This document shows, one piece after another, positions 1 to 10,340 of a DNA stretch of 64,000 bases; within the stretch, counting starts at the first letter, position 1; every line of letters begins with the position of its first letter. Both the position numbers and the translations under genes were made by a program. The notes beneath the pieces are model-generated. The model ran no database searches. It saw only the letters and a list, made by a program, of their open reading frames with translations, and was not told the DNA's origin. This stretch comes from Silurus meridionalis (taxonomy: Eukaryota > Chordata > Actinopteri > Siluriformes > Siluridae): positions 29,009,379-29,073,378 of the forward strand of contig NC_060891.1 in assembly GCF_014805685.1 (NCBI RefSeq), given 5' to 3'.

Positions 1-47
1 TCTCTCTCTCTCTCTCTCTCTATACATCTCTCTCTCTCTCTCTCTCG
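1..47. repeat. (TC)n microsatellite
   Basis: Two TC runs separated by a short ATACA interruption. The array joins directly to the repeat fragment at 42-150, mirroring the (GA)n array attached to the opposite-strand copy near 9112. Confidence 0.95.
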
Positions 48-150
48 GTCGAGTTAAAGGTGCTCCTGAGGTTCCAGTGATCACTGTTCCTGCTCCTCTT
101 CCATCCGTGGATCTTCCCACTTCGTCCTGCTCTGCCTCTGGATAGTGTTC
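42..150 (+). mobile_element. L2-associated 3' region fragment
   Basis: This stretch is the reverse complement of about 9020-9115, with shared words such as GGTCGAGTTAAA, CAGTGATCACTGTTCCTG and GTGGATCTTCCCA. That other copy lies inside a minus-strand L2 element, so this fragment is in plus orientation. It has no coding capacity. Both copies carry a GA/TC microsatellite at the same edge. Confidence 0.6.
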
Positions 151-160
151 TCTTTATTTG

Positions 161-172
161 GAATGTGTGTGA

Positions 173-227
<55 letters not shown>

Positions 228-276
228 AATGTGTGTGTGCGTGTGTGTGTGTGTGAATGTGAATGTGTGTGTGTGA

Positions 277-317
<41 letters not shown>

Positions 318-331
318 AATGTGTGTGTGTG
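161..331. repeat. (GT)n compound microsatellite
   Basis: A long GT array interrupted by GAAT and GC units. Cysteine/valine-rich and histidine/threonine-rich reading frames across it are artefacts of the dinucleotide repeat. Confidence 0.95.
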
Positions 332-399
332 CTCTACCCCAGTCCAAATCACTTGATTGCAAATAGACAGATTTGAAGGAAGATTTTGCTGCTGAACAT

Positions 400-733
400 C
401 AAATACTGTAATTACTGCACACCGAGTTCTGTGCTCTGATTGGCCACAAGGTGATGATTAGTTTCCTATAACAGCAGCTCTGACAGTAGTGCAGGTTTAT
501 GTTTTTACACTCACTCTGATACCAACCATGAAGTTACTGAGCAACTGAAGAACTTTGTGGATGGATTTGGACTGTAATTAATATCTACAGTCTGCTACAA
601 TGTGCTCAGGACAACAGTTTATATCAACAGTTCTTCATGTAAACATCACTGAACCCTTTATAACCTCAACACTGATAGAACTGTAATGATGAACATTTAC
701 TGTTAAGGATGAGGTTCTCTTTAGAATCTTCTA
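400..733 (+). repeat. Dispersed repeat (CTCTGATTGG family), split by Tc1
   Basis: The stretch has the string TGTGCTCTGATTGG, then CTATAACAGCAGCTCTGACA and a CACTCTGATACC block. The same order recurs at 38930-39070 and, more degraded, at 15045-15200. The last phrase appears to continue after the Tc1 insertion, at about 2083-2160. It is non-coding and probably a MITE or SINE-like family; the class is not determined. Confidence 0.5.
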
Positions 734-2082
734 CAAACCAGATTCCAAAAAAGTTTTACACTGTACAAATTGTGAATAAAAACAGAATGAATGATGTGGA
801 AGTTTTAAATTCTAATATTTTATTGAGAACACAACATAGACGACATCTCACATGTTTAAACTGAGAAAATCTCTCATTTTAAGGGAAAAATAAATTGATT
901 TTAAATTTCATGGCATTAACACATTTAAAAAAAGTTGGAACAAGGCCATGTCTCCACTGTGTGGCGTCCTCTCTTCTCTTTATAACAGTCTGTACACGTC
1001 TGGGGACTGAGGAGACAAGCTGCTCAAGTTTAGGAATAGGAATGTTCTCCCATTCTTGTCTAATACAGGCTTCTAGTTGCTCAACTGTCTCAGGTCTTCT
1101 TCTATCATCTTCCTCTTTATGATGCACCAAATGTTTTCTCTGGGTGAAAGATCTGGACTGCAGGCTGGACATTTCAGTACCCGGATCCTTCTTCTACACA
1201 GCCATGATGTTGTAATTGATGCAGTATGTGGTCTGGCATTGTCATGTGGGAAAATGCAAGATCTTCCCTGAAAGAGACGTCTGGATGGGAGCACATGTTG
1301 ATGCCTTTCCAGATGTGCAGCTGCTCATGCCACACGCACTCATGCAACCCCATACCATCAGAGATGCAGGCTTCTGAACTGAGCGCTGAGAACAACTTGG
1401 GTTGTCCTTATCCTCTTTAGTCCGGATGACATGGTGTCTCAGTTTTTCTAATTTTGATTCGTCTGACCACAGAACAGTTTTCCACTTTGCCACAGTGCAT
1501 TTTAAATGAGCCTTGGCCCAGAGAAAACACCTGAGCTTCTGGATCATGTTTAGATACGGCTTCTTTTTTGACCTATAGAGTTTAGCCGGCGACGGCGAAT
1601 GGCACGGTGGATTGTGTTCACCGACAATGTTTTCTGGAAGTTTTCCGGAGCCCATGTTGTGATTTCCATTACAGTAGCATTCCTGTATGTGATGCAGTGG
1701 CGTCTGAGGGCCTGAAGATCACGGCATCCAGTCTGGTTTTCCGGCCTTGACCCTAATGCACAGAGATTGTTCCAGATTCTCTGAATCTTTGGATGATATG
1801 ATGCACTGTAGATGATGAGAACTTCAATCTCTTTGCAATTTTTCTCTGAGAAACTCCTTTCTGATGTTGCTCCACTGTTTTTCGCCGCAGCATTGGGGGA
1901 ACTGGTGATCCTCTGCCCATCTTGATTTCTGAGAGACACTGTCACTCTGAGAGGCTCTTTTTATACCCAATCATGTTGCCAGTTGATCTAATAATCTGCA
2001 AATTGGTCCTCCAACTGTTCCTTATATGTACATTTAACCTTTCCAGCCTCTTATTGCTACCTGTCCCAACTTTTTTGGAATG
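734..2082 (-). mobile_element. Tc1-like DNA transposon, copy 1 (3'-truncated)
   Basis: The left end starts after a TA (732-733) with CAAACCAGATTCC and a TIR that matches copy 2 (5267-6809). The body is nearly identical by eye to copy 2. It lacks about 45 bp corresponding to 5829-5871 of copy 2, and everything beyond the internal ACTTTTTTGGAA, so the right TIR is missing. It cannot be mobilised as a two-ended element. It interrupts a dispersed repeat. Confidence 0.85.
895..1920 (-). pseudogene. Tc1-like transposase pseudogene (copy 1)
   Basis: Cut-and-paste DDE transposase, acting in the nucleus on its own TIRs. Read on the minus strand from the MGRGSPVPPMLRR start near 1920: an N-terminal helix-turn-helix (SQRKIAKRLKFSSSTVHHI), a second half with NATVMEITTWAPENFQ, then the catalytic core with LWSDES (first Asp intact here), the DNARPHTA block and SPDLSPRENIW (third acidic residue), ending near VQTVIKRREDATQW. 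The coding region is spread over at least three frames, with stops and a deletion of about 45 bp in the core, so no functional protein is expected. The family is normally about 340 residues. Confidence 0.85.
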
Positions 2083-2500
2083 TGCACTGATAATACACTG
2101 GTTATAAAGGTGTTTCTTTGAGGTATACAGAAGGAGTCTCCAGTGTCAGTGGTTTAACACCTCAGAAAATAAATAAAATAATAAACCCCGCCCCTTTCTC
2201 CTTACAGGTCACCAATCAACATCAGGAAATTATCCTTGGTGTTTGAGTGTGTGTAGGTTTGAGTGTGTGTATGTGTGTGACATGACAATAAACATCATTC
2301 TGAAAGTTCAGATCTGCAACATCACAATCGTCCAAAAGTTTCCAAGCATCTCAAGGTGACCATGACGATGTGGTGTGAAGATCATGTAGATCAGATAAAG
2401 GTCATGTGAGTGACTGTTTCCCTCATCGACACGCTCTGCTCTCCACCTTTCCACCTCCTCATCTCTTTAAACTGCAGCTGGTGGTGGAATTTACCAGGAC
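2083..2500. other. Non-coding stretch with dispersed-repeat motif
   Basis: Contains ACAGAAGGAGTCTCCAGTGTC at about 2127, a motif seen again near 49303 and, inverted and diverged, near 63870. It belongs to a dispersed fish repeat. The rest shows no gene, RNA or clear element. Confidence 0.5.
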
Positions 2501-2538
2501 ATGAAAATGCAAGTTCATCACGTGTGGAAACACACATG

Positions 2539-2539
<1 letters not shown>

Positions 2540-2596
<57 letters not shown>

Positions 2597-2714
2597 CACA
2601 AATACACATGCAGACAGATACACACGCACATACACACAGGCAGACAGACACACAAACACACATACACACTCAGACAGACAGACAGACAGACATACACACA
2701 CACACACACACACA
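2540..2714. repeat. (CA)n / CAGA compound microsatellite
   Basis: A pure AC run followed by a mixed CACA/CAGACAGA array. It is part of a cluster of three CA arrays within 500 bp (see 2832 and 2977). Confidence 0.95.
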
Positions 2715-2828
2715 GGACATACTTGAGTGAATCCTGCTGCAAGTTCTAAGGATTTAACAAAAAAAAAGACGACACAGGTGAGCTGTATCTGCTTGTAAGA
2801 TCTACACACTCAGCTTCCAGGGCTAAAA

Positions 2829-2831
<3 letters not shown>

Positions 2832-2884
<53 letters not shown>

Positions 2885-2975
2885 GCACACACAGGGAAAA
2901 TTTAGTTTCCCAGGTTTTTCATGTTAGTTTATTTCAAAACATTCTGTGTCATAGCAACAAAAAAACGACCAGAGG

Positions 2976-3014
<39 letters not shown>
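2832..3014. repeat. Two (CA)n arrays
   Basis: Pure CA runs at 2832-2882 and 2977-3014, separated by about 95 bp of unremarkable AT-rich DNA. Confidence 0.95.
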
Positions 3015-3015
<1 letters not shown>

Positions 3016-3089
3016 GAGTTTTGTTTTTTTATAATAACCTGGTAACTGTTTTTTTTTTTTTTATTGTAATATATCTATTAAAATAAGTG

Positions 3090-4007
3090 AATGATGTTTA
3101 GTTTCTGTCAAAACTCTGGGCTTCTAGTAGTTCCTAGAATAGCAAAGTCCACTAAAGGTGGTAGAGCATTTTCACATTTAGCTCCTAAACTCTGGAATAG
3201 TCTTCCTGACAGTGTTCGGGGCTCAGACACACTCTCCCAGTTTAAGTGTAGATTAAAAACATATCTTTTTAGCAAAGCCTACACATAACACACATCACAT
3301 CATAACCTTGTGCTCCAGAACATCTGATCACATGCACATTATCAACTTGTGCTGTTAATATCATGAACAGCAGCTACGCTAATTCCTCTCCACTGCTTCT
3401 CTTTCTCTCCCCATCCCGAGACACCCTGAGGTTTGGCCAGCTCAGTCACCTCCCACCTCGTGATGATTACGGACCTTTGAAGAAGTAGATGCCGAACTCA
3501 CAAACATCCCGAACCATCTAGAGACGTACCAGTGCCATTTGGATCCCGCTACATGTGTGGAGTTTTGACATTGGACCTCCTGGAGTGTTTAAAGGCTCTG
3601 GCATGGAGAAGCTGATGCTGGATCTGTGGTGATCACAAATGCTGAGCTCATAAAACTCGGAGCTACTAACCATATAGACTGTTTAAGACTGCAGAAAGAA
3701 CATTACTTATAATCTTATACTCCAGTAATCATGTTAGTTATCACTCTCCAGTGTTCTGTATTGTTGAAAGATTTATGATCAAACTCTTGATGTCACCCAG
3801 ATGAGGATGGGTTCCCTTTTTGAGTCTGGTTCCTCTCAAGGTTTCTTCCTCATAACATCTAAGGGAGTTTTTCCTTGCCACAGTCGCCACGGCTTGCTCA
3901 TCAGGGACAAATTCACACCGTTCACCATCACTGTTGATTTGTGTAAAGCTGCTTTGAGACAATGTCTGTTGTGAAAAGCGCTATAGAAATAAACTTGACT
4001 TGACTTG
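3090..4007 (+). mobile_element. L2-type LINE, 3' end
   Basis: A 5'-truncated non-LTR retrotransposon. The first 200 bp encode the C-terminal tail of an L2-type reverse transcriptase: RAFSHLAPKLWNSLPDSV, then a LSQFKCRLKTYLF block and a stop at 3286-3288. About 700 bp of 3' UTR follow, including the widespread GATGAGGATGGGTTCCC and TCAAGGTTTCTTCCTCAT segments. It ends in AGCTGCTTTGAGACAATG, then AAGCGCTATAGAAATAAA and a TTGACTTGACTTGA tail. The structure matches the vertebrate L2 clade. Fragments of the same 3' end lie at 8556-8840, 11066-11176 and 63703-63780. Confidence 0.85.
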
Positions 4008-4255
4008 AATCACATGGAAGTGTTTTATTCAGAAACACTGAGGAAATGTACAGCAAATAAATGCCACCATGTAGTAATAACCGCAGGTTCTTTTGAAAAA
4101 TGTAGAAACAATGAGTTAAATTGAATTCGGTTTTTTTTGTGTAGCACTTTAACAGTGGACTTAGACAGAGATAAAGAGCTTATAATCTTATATTTATATT
4201 TAACTTAAAAAAAATCTACATGTTCTTCAGTAAAAGGCAGAAACACACAGGGATG
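4008..4255. other. No feature seen
   Basis: AT-rich sequence between the L2 tail and a Tc1 relic. I see no gene or repeat structure in it. Confidence 0.5.
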
Positions 4256-4261
4256 TGAGAG

Positions 4262-4690
4262 AGAGCGAGTGGATGAAGTTCTGTGGAGTCCAAATGGGAC
4301 ATGTTTGTGTCTCTATCAGAGGAACTTGTGTGAGATGGAGAACAGGAGAGAAGATGTGATCAGACTCCCTCACCCCCACACTCGCACATGGAGGTGGAAG
4401 TTTAATGGTTTGGGGTTGTTTTGGAGCAGAGAAGATTCCAGAAAAATGAAAGTGAACCAACATGTCTCCCATTCCACACTTCAACACCACGCAGGTCCGT
4501 CCGTACTGTGACTCATTAGAACAGACTTCACCGTACAACAAGACAATAAACCGAAGGGTACGTCTGAGTTCTGTACGTGTTATTTAGAGAGCAAACAGAC
4601 GTCTGGAGTGACATCTATCATAACCTGCCCAGTCACCACACCTCAATCCTACTGAACTGCTCTGAGATGAAGAACAAAATCTCCATCTAG
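4262..4690 (+). pseudogene. Decayed Tc1-like transposase fragment
   Basis: The plus strand retains the second half of a Tc1 transposase of a lineage different from the 734 and 5267 copies. Blocks readable in order are VLWSP (decayed first-Asp WSDE block), a tryptophan/glycine FNGLGLFWS block, HSTLQHHAGPS, and TDFTVQQDNKPKGTSEF around the second Asp. A last TCPVTTPQSY block stands where SPDLNPIE would be expected, followed by a stop. Conserved residues are replaced and at least two stops interrupt it. No TIRs are visible, so it is an old fossil. Confidence 0.6.
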
Positions 4691-4699
4691 TGAAGAACA

Positions 4700-4996
4700 T
4701 CTTTAGTGACTTTTTAAAGACAAAGCAAAGTATTAAATAAAGTAATAATTAAAGTTTTTCATTGGTATATGATGAGTGTAAAGTGGGTGGGGCTTACATA
4801 CTTCTTTCATTCTTTTAAAATGGACAAAACCAAAAACGTTTTTTTCTGTTTTTACTTTTTCTCCAGAGCAAGAGAAGTGTTTTTACAGACACAGAAAATG
4901 GTCAATTTAATATTTGATTATTTTATTGAATAAAATAAGGACAATTTGCTGACTAATAAGTTAATTAAGACATATTAACTTATAACTAGATTTGAC
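4700..4996. other. AT-rich, no feature seen
   Basis: Mostly A/T with short homopolymers. I see no gene, repeat unit or element end. Confidence 0.5.
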
Positions 4997-5152
4997 TTTG
5001 TGGCAGCGGTTTGCGAGTGGAGGGCGGAGCCGAACCAAACAAGCAGTAAGACTACACCTGTAGCTGATTATTAGTGCCCTGACTAATTAGTACCCTCTGT
5101 TTCAGTCAAGCTCCGCCCTCTACTCATGAACCGCCACCACAGACTTATACTC
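4997..5152. repeat. Imperfect inverted repeat (MITE-like)
   Basis: Left arm 4997-5034 (GTGGCAGCGGTTTGCGAGTG, then GAGGGCGGAGC) pairs with right arm 5114-5152 (GCTCCGCCCTCTACTCATGA, then ACCGCCACCACAGA). About 30 of 38 positions complement, and roughly 80 bp lie between the arms. It is a GC-rich island in AT-rich DNA. It could be a small palindromic MITE or a retroelement fragment with a hairpin. It is non-coding. Confidence 0.6.
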
Positions 5153-5266
5153 TTATTAATTATTCATTTATTATTTATTATTTCATATTTAAATCAGATT
5201 AATTAAGTTTTTGTGCAGTGTGTGTATATGTATATATATAATTTCCTTTACATGGTTATTAATCTA

Positions 5267-6809
5267 CAAACGCGATTCCAAAAAAGTTTTACACTGTACA
5301 AATTGTGAATAAAAACAGAATGAATGATGTGGAAGTTTCACATTTCAATATTTTATTGAGAACACAACATAGACGACATCTCACATGTTTAAACTGAGAA
5401 AATCTCTCATTTTAAGGGAAAAATAAATTGATTTTAAATTTCATGGCATCAACAGATCTAAAAAAAGTTGGGACAAGGCCATGTCTCCACTGTGTGGCGT
5501 CCTCTCTTCTCTTTATAACAGTCTGTACACGTCTGGGGACTGAGGAGACAAGTTGCTCAAGTTTAGGAATAGGAATGTTCTCCCATTCTTGTCTAATACA
5601 GGCTTCTAGTTGCTCAACTGTCTCAGGTCTTCTTCTATCATCTTCCTCTTTATGATGCACCAAATGTTTTCTCTGGGTGAAAGATCTGGACTGCAGGCTG
5701 GACATTTCAGTACCCGGATCCTTCTTCTACACAGCCATGATGTTGTAATTGATGCAGTATGTGGTCTGGCTTTGTCATGTTGGAAAATGCAAGGTCTTCC
5801 CTGAAAAAGACGTCTGGATGGGAGCATATGTTGTTCTAGAACTTGGATATACCTTTCAGCATTGATGATGCCTTTCCAGATGTGTAAGCTGCCCATGCCA
5901 CACACACTCATGCAACCCCATACCATCAGAGATGCAGGCTTCTGAACTGAGCGCTGAGAACAACTTGGGTTGTCCTGATCCTCTTTAGTCCGGATGACAT
6001 GGTGTCTCAGTTTTCCAAAAAGATTCGTCTGATCACAGAACAGTTTTCCACTTTGCCACAGTGCATTTTAAATGAGCCTTGGCCCAGAGAAAACACCTGA
6101 GCTTCTGGATCATGTTTAGATACGGCTTCTTTTTTGACCTATAGAGTTTAGCCGGTGACGGCGAATGGCACGGTGGATTGTGTTCACCGACAATGTTTTC
6201 TGGAAGTTTTCCGGAGCCCATGTTGTGATTTCCATTACAGTAGCATTCCTGTATGTGATGCAGTGGCGTCTAAGGGCCTGAAGATCACGGCATCCAGTCT
6301 GGTTTTCCGGCCTTCACCCTTACACACAGAGATTGTTCCAGATTCTCTGAATCTTTGGATGATATGATGCACTGTAGATGATGAGAACTTCAATCTCTTT
6401 GCAATTCTTCTCTGAGAAACTCTTTTCTGATGTTGCTCCACTGTTTTTCGCCGCAGCATTGGGGGAACTGGTGATCCTCTGCCCATCTTGATTTCTGAGA
6501 GACACTGTCACTCTGAGAGGCTCTTTTTATACCCAATCATGTTGCCAATTGACCTAATAATCTGCAAATTGGTCCTCCAGCTGTTCCTTATATGTACATT
6601 TAACCTTTCCAGCCTCTTATTGCTACCTGTCTCAACTTTTTTGGAAAACGTATTTGGCATGACATTTCAAAATGTCTTCATTTCAACATTTAATATTTTA
6701 TCTATATTCTATTGTGAATAAAATGTAAGTTTATGAGATTTGTAAATTATTGCATTCCTTTTTTATTCACAATTTGTACAGTGTCCCAACTTTTTTGGAA
6801 TCGGTTTTG
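5267..6809 (-). mobile_element. Tc1-like DNA transposon, copy 2 (complete ends)
   Basis: A 1,543-bp element flanked by TA on both sides (5265-5266 and 6810-6811). The terminal inverted repeats of about 50 bp are 5267-5316 and 6759-6809. Both ends read CAAA.. then GATTCCAAAAAAGTT and CACTGTACAAATTGTGAATA from the outside in. The transposase is on the minus strand. Length, TIRs and TA target site are typical of fish Tc1 elements. The ends could in principle be used in trans, but the gene is broken. Confidence 0.92.
5450..6486 (-). pseudogene. Tc1-like transposase pseudogene (copy 2)
   Basis: Starts at ATG 6486 (MGRGSPVPPMLRRKTVEQHQ), followed by a paired-type helix-turn-helix (RRIAKRLKFSSSTVHHIIQR). 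The central frame encodes YLNMIQKLRCFLWAKAHLKC. The catalytic block reads VL*SDES, because the TGG tryptophan codon before the first Asp is TGA here, whereas copy 1 keeps TGG. The second Asp block (FQHDKARPHTA) and third acidic block (SPDLSPRENIW) lie in the 5606-5926 frame. The C-terminus (PIPKLEQLVSSVPRRVQ) is in yet another frame. The gene is therefore inactivated by one nonsense change and several frameshifts. Confidence 0.88.
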
Positions 6810-6811
6810 TA

Positions 6812-6960
6812 AATGATAAACGCTTTAATCACACTTGTCTCTATCTGTAGAGACGATCTGTCACTCTCTTATGTATAGAAAGGCCACGCCCACTTAATAG
6901 CTGTGACTTTAAATGCACTCGCAGCTGCAGCATCTGAGAGGAGACCATGATGAAGCTTTC
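6812..6960. other. No feature seen
   Basis: Short unassigned stretch between the Tc1 element and the 32-bp minisatellite. Confidence 0.4.
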
Positions 6961-6961
6961 A

Positions 6962-7095
6962 GTAAAGGAGGTGTGGGCTGTGTGTGTCAGTTTTAGTGAA
7001 AGGGGCATGGCCTGTGGGTTAGTTTTAGTGAAGGAGGCGTGGCCTGTGTATCGGTCTCAGTGAAGGAGGCGTGGCCTGTGTGTGTCAGTATCAGT
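6962..7095 (+). repeat. 32-bp minisatellite, about 4 units
   Basis: Tandem units of about 32 bp with the core GTGAAGGAGGCGTGGCCTGT followed by a variable TCAGTTTTA/TCGGTCTCA spacer. The first unit is the most diverged. It is a non-coding array. Confidence 0.8.
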
Positions 7096-7099
7096 ATCT

Positions 7100-7345
7100 A
7101 TTTAACTGTGAGCACAATATTCTTCTCCTTCTTCACTTTTCCCAAGCTACCTCCACCTCTCCACCACTCCATCCCTCTACCACATCATCAGTTCATCACG
7201 CCTTCCCTCTTTCACTCCATCAGTCTCTTGTTTTTGAGAGAGGAACAGAATGCCTTCAGCACAGAGCCGCACTCTTCTGCACTGTGACATTGTGGGTAAT
7301 AATGGGCTTTGACTGCTTATTATCGCCTCCTGGCATCTGACGACT
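7100..7345. other. Pyrimidine-rich stretch, no gene supported
   Basis: CT-rich DNA (CCTCCACCTCTCCACCACTC and similar) that leaves both strands open for short distances. There is no recognisable protein similarity or splice structure. Confidence 0.4.
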
Positions 7346-7349
7346 CTCT

Positions 7350-7417
<68 letters not shown>

Positions 7418-7455
7418 CAATCAGTATGAAGGTTGAAACTCTTGCGTATGTATTG

Positions 7456-7495
<40 letters not shown>
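7350..7495. repeat. (AC)n and (TG)n arrays
   Basis: A pure AC run at 7350-7418 and a pure TG run at about 7458-7496, separated by about 40 bp. The two complementary arrays can pair to form a long hairpin. Confidence 0.95.
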
Positions 7496-7496
<1 letters not shown>

Positions 7497-7826
7497 GTAG
7501 ACATGACATTTGAACATTAGTCATTATTTTTGACCTCAGAAGTAAAATCTTGAGTTATTTGTGTTGGATTTTATACTAAAATATGAAACTTGTTTTGAAA
7601 GTATTTAAACCTCAACACTGTCGGGTTTATGCATCATTAAAATACATGTAAAAATGTAAACAAAATATGATGATTTTTATTTATTTCAGTCAAATATTTT
7701 CAAAGTGGTTTTATTGAAATTGTCAATATATTTCAGTAAATAATTTTTGCTATATTGCAATTATTGTTTTATTATTATTATTATCAATTTTATTATTAGT
7801 GTTTCTTAAATGTGTGCAATCTCTTT

Positions 7827-7870
<44 letters not shown>

Positions 7871-7926
7871 ATTGATCTCTTTCTGGTCTTCCTCTGATAA
7901 AGATACAGAGTACAGAACTTTTTATG
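7497..7926. repeat. AT-rich stretch with (ATG)n array
   Basis: AT-rich, apparently single-copy sequence containing a trinucleotide ATG/TGA array at 7827-7870 (about 14 units). No gene is visible. Confidence 0.7.
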
Positions 7927-7929
7927 AAT

Positions 7930-8060
7930 AAACTCACTCACACCCCTGACACACACACCTTCTCATACTTTTCACACACTCTCACACACACCTTCATACA
8001 CACCTTCATACACACACTCTCACACACACGCCCTCACAAAAACACCTTTCACACAAACAC

Positions 8061-8151
<91 letters not shown>

Positions 8152-8230
8152 TTTACAAACACCTTTACACACACCTCACACTGATCACACACACAAACAG
8201 ACACACACACAACACACACACACCTCACCT

Positions 8231-8261
<31 letters not shown>

Positions 8262-8282
8262 CTTCACACCTTTACACACACC

Positions 8283-8321
<39 letters not shown>

Positions 8322-8365
8322 ACAGACACACACAGACACACACCTTTTACACCACCTCACACCCT

Positions 8366-8401
<36 letters not shown>

Positions 8402-8477
8402 TTTACAAACACCTTTACACACCTCACACCTTCACACACACCTCACACACACCTTTCACAGACACCGTCACACATAC

Positions 8478-8532
<55 letters not shown>

Positions 8533-8556
8533 ACCTTTTACACACACATACACACC
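7930..8556. repeat. Compound CA-rich satellite-like array
   Basis: More than 600 bp built from CA runs separated by CACCTTTCACACA, CACCTTCATACA and CACCTCACA units. The longest pure CA run is 8068-8149. The CACCTTT spacer recurs many times, which indicates higher-order expansion rather than separate microsatellites. Confidence 0.9.
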
Positions 8557-9108
8557 TTCAATTCAATTCAGTTCATGTTTATTTGTTTTGAGCTTTTAAT
8601 AATGAACATTGTCTCAGAGCAGCTTTACACAGATAATGTGGAGATAAAAATGAAGATGTTGTTTATAAGTGTAAGTTTGTCCCTGATGAAGAAGTCGGTG
8701 GAGACTGTGGTGAAGGAAAATCTCCCTGAGATGCAGAAGGAAGAAACCTTGAGAGGAACCAGACTCAAGAGAGAACCTCATCCTCATCTGGGTTCCACTG
8801 AATGTCCATTTATTACAGATAAACGATGTTAAAGTGCAGTGATGGAGATCAGAGCAAACTGTAGTCCTGAGTCAGTGTAGCAGACTGTTGATATTAACTA
8901 CAGTCCAAATCCTCAAAGCTCCTGATCTTACTCCAGAATTACATGGAACCACCCAAGGTGTTGATGAAAAACATCTCCAGCTGCACAGAGTCGCCTCCAA
9001 ATGAAGAGAACATCATCCAGAGGCAGACCAGGACGAAATGGGAAGATCCACGGAGGGGAGAGGGGCAGGAACAGTGATCACTGATACCTCAGGAGCAAGT
9101 TTAACTCG

Positions 9109-9111
<3 letters not shown>

Positions 9112-9173
<62 letters not shown>

Positions 9174-9190
9174 GAGAGCGAGAGAGAAAG
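9112..9190. repeat. (GA)n microsatellite
   Basis: GAGA array with a few GTGA/GCGA variants, embedded in the L2 3' UTR at the same position as the TC array at 1-47 in the inverted copy. Confidence 0.95.
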
Positions 9191-9826
9191 AGAGAGAAAG
9201 AGGGTGACAGGAAGAGAAGGATATGGATTATTAGGTCTCCTGATTGTTGTATGAAAGTTAATGTCACTGTGCAGTTTGGACTCTGGTGAGATTCACTCTG
9301 GCAACAGAACTAAAAGGGAGAAGCAGAAGGAAACACAGACATGAGGATCTCTGGGATAAGAGACGACCCACCACACCACCATCAACAAACCTGAGTGAAC
9401 GTGTGAATGTGAGGAGACGACAGCATCCAAATATCCCAGTTCACCAAACACTCTATATCCATGATCCCTCCAGATCTGCTCCTTTACCTCACAAACACCT
9501 ACTGACTAAACACTCCACTAAATAAATATGTGTTCAGCCTCGACTTAAACACTGAGACTGTGTCTGAGTCCCAAACACTGGTTGGAAGGTTGTTCCATAA
9601 CTGTGGGGTTTATAAGAGAAACATCTGCCCCCTGCTGGAGTCTTCATTATTTGAGGTACCAACAAATAGCCTGCACCTTTTAATCTAAGTAGGCGTGGAG
9701 GATCATACCGGTACAGAAGTTCACTTAGATACTGCAGCCTGAGAGCGTTAAGTGCTTTATACGTCAGTAGTAGTATTGGAGATGGAATTGGAAGCAGTGT
9801 AGATGATTAAAACAGTAGTGATGTGC

Positions 9827-10105
9827 TCATGGTCCTAGTAAAAGTACTTCTGTCTTATCTGAGTTGAGCAGAAGAAAGTTATTAAGCATCCACTGTCTAA
9901 TGTCCTTTACACACTCCTCAACATTGTTAAGCTGATCTCTCTCATCTGGCTTTGCTGAAATATACAGCTGTGTGTCATCAGCATAGCAATGGAAGCAAAT
10001 CCCATGTTTATGTATAATTTCACCCAGAGGCAGCAGATATAAAGAGAAAAGCAGTGGGCCTAAGACAGATCCTTGCGGAACACCAAACGTTAGAGTGAAC
10101 TTACC
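9827..10105 (-). pseudogene. L2-type reverse transcriptase fragment
   Basis: About 90 codons of the RT palm: [32 protein letters not shown] with both catalytic aspartates, and the [19 protein letters not shown] thumb-side motif. Its 5' edge is cut by a (CA)n array at 10112. Family and clade are clear; the protein is partial. Confidence 0.85.
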
Positions 10106-10111
10106 ATTTAC

Positions 10112-10113
10112 AA

Positions 10114-10166
<53 letters not shown>
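10112..10166. repeat. (CA)n microsatellite
   Basis: Pure CA run at the 5' truncation point of the minus-strand L2 copy. Confidence 0.95.
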
Positions 10167-10169
<3 letters not shown>

Positions 10170-10298
10170 TGTACACAGAGAGAGATTCAGCTCCCTCAGA
10201 GCTTCTTTAATCAGTAGATTGGACAGTATGTTGTGTGTGAAGGAAAATAAAGATCAGGATACCAGGCTGGAGAGCTGCCTCACTTGTTTTTAGTGTTT

Positions 10299-10340
<42 letters not shown>

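Larger units (their letters stand above)
8556..10112 (-). mobile_element. L2-type LINE, minus strand, 5'-truncated
   Basis: On the minus strand the element starts with RT sequence near 10112: [20 protein letters not shown], then the catalytic [31 protein letters not shown] and [13 protein letters not shown]. The RT C-terminal region follows with frame breaks (YLSELLYRYDPPRLLRLKGA, YLLVPQIMKTPAGGR at 9600-9760). Then come about 700 bp of 3' UTR and the GAGACAATGTTCATT / L2 tail near 8556-8620. A (GA)n array (9112-9170) sits inside the UTR. The YADD motif is intact, but the RT is incomplete and frame-shifted, so the copy is inactive. Confidence 0.8.

Noticed and set aside
20..362. Histidine/threonine-rich and cysteine/valine-rich open frames
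   Set aside because: They are direct translations of (CA)n/(GT)n; the same artefact occurs at every CA array in the window.
3741..3962. 73-codon minus frame in the L2 3' region
   Set aside because: Lies in a 3' UTR shared by many LINE copies and has no domain.
7930..8556. CRISPR-like array of repeats and spacers
   Set aside because: The units are CA microsatellite plus CACCTTT variants with no constant repeat and spacer; the genome is eukaryotic.
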